A stretch of 36,190 nt of DNA, from assembly GCA_020853585.1 (NCBI GenBank), contig JADYYQ010000052.1:1-36190 (forward strand), given 5' to 3'. Under the pieces are notes generated by a model. The model worked only from the letters and a program-made list of their open reading frames with translations. It was not told where the DNA came from and ran no database searches. Position numbers and translations under genes: made by a program. Shown piece by piece: positions 35,510-36,190 of this stretch. This DNA comes from Ottowia sp. Its GTDB lineage: Bacteria > Pseudomonadota > Gammaproteobacteria > Burkholderiales > Burkholderiaceae. Position 1 is the first letter of the stretch, and each line of letters starts with the position of its first letter.

Positions 35510-36190
35510 TGGGAGGGATCGGTGTTGCAGCGTTACTTAAGTTGTTGTCCATCGGCGCTGTACTTGGATTAATTCCTATTATTTGGGTGGGATATCGAGG
35601 GCGGGGTGATGCTTATCGTCGTTTGATTTGGGTGACGGCTTTTTTGACACTTGATTTAATTATGTTTGGTGGCTTTACGCGACTCACCGATTCGGGTTTG
35701 GGATGTCCAGATTGGCCTGGTTGCTATGAACAGGCTACCCCTTTTCATGCGCGCGACCATATTGCAGCAGCACAAACTGCCGACCCATATGGACCGGTCA
35801 CGTTAGATCGCGCTTGGATTGAAATGCTGCATCGTTATTTTGCGATGGCAGTAGGGTTATTAATTACCGCGATTACGGTGTTAGCGTGGTGGGGGCGTCA
35901 TCGTAGCGATCGCCCCTCGCCTTGGTATGCGAGTTTTCTGTTAGTCCTAGTATGCATACAAGGGGCATTTGGTGCATGGACGGTTATATTAAAACTACAG
36001 CCCGTTATTGTGACTTTGCATTTGCTTTTTGGTATGGCCTTGTTGGGGGGGCTCACTTGGCTAGCATCTTTACATAGGTTACCCGTGGCGCTTTCACTTG
36101 GCCGGGGTGCGGTGGATGTACCGGCGGCTCTGTTGTTAAAGGGTGCGCGACCTTGGTATAGCCGTATAAGGCAATATGGATTACAGCGGC
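35506..36190 (+). CDS. ctaA: Heme A synthase CtaA (COX15), 5' part, runs off the window
   Basis: There are 228 codons before the window ends. The enzyme oxidises the heme O methyl group to give heme A for the aa3 oxidase. Visible features are the first span, FGGFTRLTDSGLGCPDWPGC, which contains the family's conserved Cys pair, an EMLHRYFAMAVG segment with a heme-ligand His, QGAFGAWTVILKLQP and VTLHLLFGMALLGGLTWLA with another His. ATG 35506 overlaps the stop of the preceding gene; a second ATG follows directly. Confidence 0.95.
   Translation, partial: MMGGIGVAALLKLLSIGAVLGLIPIIWVGYRGRGDAYRRLIWVTAFLTLDLIMFGGFTRLTDSGLGCPDWPGCYEQATPFHARDHIAAAQTADPYGPVTLDRAWIEMLHRYFAMAVGLLITAITVLAWWGRHRSDRPSPWYASFLLVLVCIQGAFGAWTVILKLQPVIVTLHLLFGMALLGGLTWLASLHRLPVALSLGRGAVDVPAALLLKGARPWYSRIRQYGLQR

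Overview
The window looks like chromosomal DNA of a betaproteobacterium of the order Burkholderiales. The evidence is gene order and protein character. The genes dksA, hslV, hslU, a PCu(A)C copper chaperone and argB are consecutive. A cytochrome aa3 locus runs coxB, coxA, small assembly protein, ctaG, DUF2970, coxC, DUF2909 (opposite strand), SURF1, SCO-like, ctaA. MetH is split into two polypeptides, and HslV has the short pro-sequence before the catalytic Thr that is usual in this group. Base composition looks mid-range by eye, clearly less GC-rich than free-living Burkholderia; together with large surface adhesins this would suit a host-associated or reduced-genome member. That last step is inference.

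Layout. 1-4001 (minus): start of an exported protein, then the cobalamin-dependent methionine synthase as two translationally coupled genes. 4396-7218 (minus): a classical autotransporter whose passenger carries FxxN / GGA(I/L) repeats like chlamydial Pmp proteins. 7624-11708 (plus): dksA, hslVU protease, copper chaperone, argB. 11702-12342 (minus): two unrecognised small genes behind a Fur-box-like site. 12885-17160 (minus): panD, then a compact run hydrolase - ybeD - lipB - lipA for lipoate supply, and a VanZ-family membrane protein. 17427-18257 (plus): a biotin ligase without the repressor domain. 18313-22102 (plus): an iron-uptake cassette (Fur box over a TATAAT promoter, tonB, TonB-dependent receptor, PepSY-type membrane protein). 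22753-27960 (plus): one very large two-partner-secretion (TpsA) adhesin reading frame cut by a single in-frame TAG, closed by a strong terminator at 28008-28046. 28286-36190 (plus): the aa3-type cytochrome c oxidase and its copper and heme A assembly factors, running off the window inside ctaA.

The core blocks cover methionine and arginine synthesis, pantothenate, lipoate, biotin attachment, proteolysis and respiration. The accessory part (autotransporter, iron cassette, TpsA) faces the cell surface. The most notable observations are the C-type-lectin-like domain (EPN and WND motifs) inside the TpsA adhesin, the lone amber codon that would remove its MBG/YDG-like stalk and a terminal Cys pair resembling the HMW1 anchor, the Pmp-like autotransporter, and an uncharacterised putative Fur-regulated gene pair. 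No tRNA, rRNA, CRISPR array, insertion sequence or origin was recognised.
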